Source of the DNA: Antedon mediterranea
Taxonomy: Eukaryota; Echinodermata; Crinoidea; Comatulida; Antedonidae
DNA length: 64,000 nucleotides
Assembly: GCF_964355755.1 (NCBI RefSeq)
Contig: NC_092672.1
Coordinates: forward strand, 124,001 to 188,000
Direction of reading: 5' to 3'
The notes beneath the pieces were generated by a model. It was not told the DNA's origin. It saw only the letters and a program-made list of their open reading frames with translations, and did no database searches. Within the stretch, counting starts at the first letter, position 1; each line of letters begins with the position of its first letter. Shown here in pieces: positions 62,601 to 64,000 of this stretch. The position numbers were made by a program, and so were the translations under genes.

Positions 62601-64000
62601 TTGACAGCAAAGAAAATAGCAGTCCATCTATCTTTGTCTGTTTTTTCGATGTTTGCCCCTCCTTGCAGAAGACGGTCGGCAATATTTTTGTGACCTTTAC
62701 CAGCTGCTGCCATCAATGCTGTGACGTTCTGATGCATTGTATCCACCTATATAACATGCAATATTGTATTAATTTTACATCGTCTCGTAATTTCCAAATT
62801 GCAAAGTATATATTGATACAAAAAGTGAAAGATTACCGAAGAAGGATTGCGTCTGATGCATTGGTCAACTGTAGAAAGGTCGCCGTTTGCAGCGGCAGCA
62901 ACAATCAGTGATACTGTTGACTGGCCGATTAACAACCGAAGAAGTTCTCCCTCTATTCACGAAAAGAAATATTGGTTTATGAATAGTTTTATTAGTAACA
63001 TGCTATAAACAAATTGTTAGATGGTTAGGGTTAGGACTCACCTAGACTGCTACGACCTGTATAAGATGATGTACCATCTCCACGTGAGACCAGCTCCAGA
63101 CAAGCAGGGTTAAAGTAGAAATTACGGCCTGTTGAAAAGCTAACATGCACATCCCCATCACTGTCAACTTCCATTACATTTCCAGTTTCCCCAATAGTCT
63201 GACGATAACAAGTGATAAGTCGTTTTAAATAACATATAATTTGCTCCTGTCAATTTCCTTAAAGTAAGTTCATTAGGCCTATGTTTTGTGCACTATACCA
63301 TCACCCACAAAAGTTACATTACAACTGTAACGAAAAAAACTATATGAATTGAAATTCAGTCTTTAAATTGTAACAAATTACAAAGTAACTTCCATAAATG
63401 ATTCATATTATTTATATATACATATATATATATATAAAGGGCTAGTGTTGCCCGAAAGCTCTGCTAACTTTTCTGGCTGTTTTACTTCTCGTTTTGATTT
63501 ATCTTTTCGCTTTTATTTTGTATCTCCATTGAGATCCAGCCACTGATACCCACAGCATTGTCATTTGTTCAGTAATTTGCCTTTGGATTTATATTGGTAC
63601 GGCGGAACAGCACTAGTCCTATAAAATACAAATCAATAGCTACTTTAATTTGTTTACCTGTGTCAATTCAAGGACGAATCCTCCATGACCTGATTGAAGT
63701 TTCATCAATGAGTCCATACTTAAACTTGATTTAACTCGGACAACGTCTCCTCTTCGTATCGGTCCATCGTCCGTCTTTGTATCCGTTGTTGAAGATAAGG
63801 AGCCTGTGGTTATAAGTTATAGCATTATCTTTAAAACTTTGGCGAAGTACAGTACGTAGTTATAAAGAAAATCAATTGTTATTTTTTATTTTGTGAGGAA
63901 ATGAAATGCTTACCATAAAGTTTTTTTGATCGTGGACCTTGTTCAATTAGATTAATGCAAGCTGGGTTAAACTTGAATGACCTCCCTCCAAGTGACACAG
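59626..64000 (-). CDS. MIB2: Mind bomb 2-like protein, C-terminal 503 residues, apparently without RING fingers
   Basis: Minus-strand exons: 63914-64000 (partial), 63658-63803, 63042-63198, 62837-62952, 62598-62746, 62328-62490, 61972-62126, 61303-61429, 60619-60816, 60154-60338 and 59626-59656. All eleven join in phase (1,512 nt with stop). Visible residues 1-28 close one REP/SH3-like Mind bomb repeat (RSFKFNPAC). Residues about 47-118 are a second (GDVVRVK, LQSGHGGF, IGETGNV, GRNFYFNPACLELV). Residues about 140-485 are eight to nine ankyrin repeats (DGDTALHDA, DGLTPLHVAA, SGSTPLHHAV, NGADLSIKNNRGKRPIDL). Mind bomb proteins ubiquitinate Notch ligands for endocytosis, and MIB2 normally ends with two RING fingers. 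Here a short exon ending LRDGGLNVF-stop follows the ankyrin block. The N-terminal MIB/HERC2 and ZZ domains lie beyond the right edge. Confidence 0.9.
60862..61150 (+). mobile_element. tRNA-derived SINE with a Leu/Ser-type head, in a MIB2-like intron
   Basis: GGGCCGAGCGGTTAAGGC (60867-60884) is a class II tRNA A box and GGGTTCGAGCTCT (60932-60944) a B box. The spacing suits a tRNA with a long variable arm, but acceptor arms do not pair, so it is a SINE head. A non-tRNA body follows (gtgaccccggtcaactggtc, acaagcgcacatgtgtcatt). It differs from the SINE at 29915-32075. The 3' end was not located. Confidence 0.6.

Overview
The window is AT-rich animal nuclear DNA: GT-AG introns, very long introns, tRNA-derived SINEs, MITE-like DNA transposons and many minisatellites. 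No bacterial-style coding is present. The peptide precursor at 34003-40450 is of the pedal peptide/orcokinin type in its echinoderm style (MD-P/T-LG...YF cores). This, with PEX10, ACAP and Mind bomb homologues and a frequent TAGGCCTA palindrome, points to a deuterostome invertebrate, most likely an echinoderm. The species cannot be fixed from sequence alone.

Layout. 268-2809 (-): first three coding exons of an ACAP-family Arf GTPase-activating protein (start of the BAR domain); the gene runs off the left edge, and a candidate extra 5' exon lies at 10075-10135. Its intron holds a hAT-like element with a TTAA-flanked MITE nested inside. 13880-27998 (+): a two-exon gene for an 85-residue secreted precursor with a single KR-flanked cyclic peptide (CX10C) that I cannot assign to a known family. 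Its 13.9-kb intron is loaded with minisatellites. 29915-32075: two SINE copies in opposite orientation, one split by an 875-bp Mutator-like element with perfect 9-bp target duplications. 34003-40450 (-): two-exon pedal peptide/orcokinin-type precursor (484 aa, 17 tandem peptide copies). 40451-54107: apparently gene-poor DNA with a repeat cluster at 47.7-50.0 kb. 54108-58308 (+): complete PEX10 in seven exons (297 aa, C-terminal RING). 59626-64000 (-): the last 503 residues of a Mind bomb 2-like protein in eleven exons, which appears to end without the usual RING fingers.

All exon models were joined by hand: reading phase is kept across every junction and homology continues across introns in PEX10, ACAP and MIB2. 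The two neuropeptide genes lie tail-to-tail about 6 kb apart; PEX10 and the MIB2-like gene are also convergent, 1.3 kb apart with a tandem array between them. The most novel item is the cyclic peptide precursor. The RING-less Mind bomb terminus and the nested transposon insertions come next.
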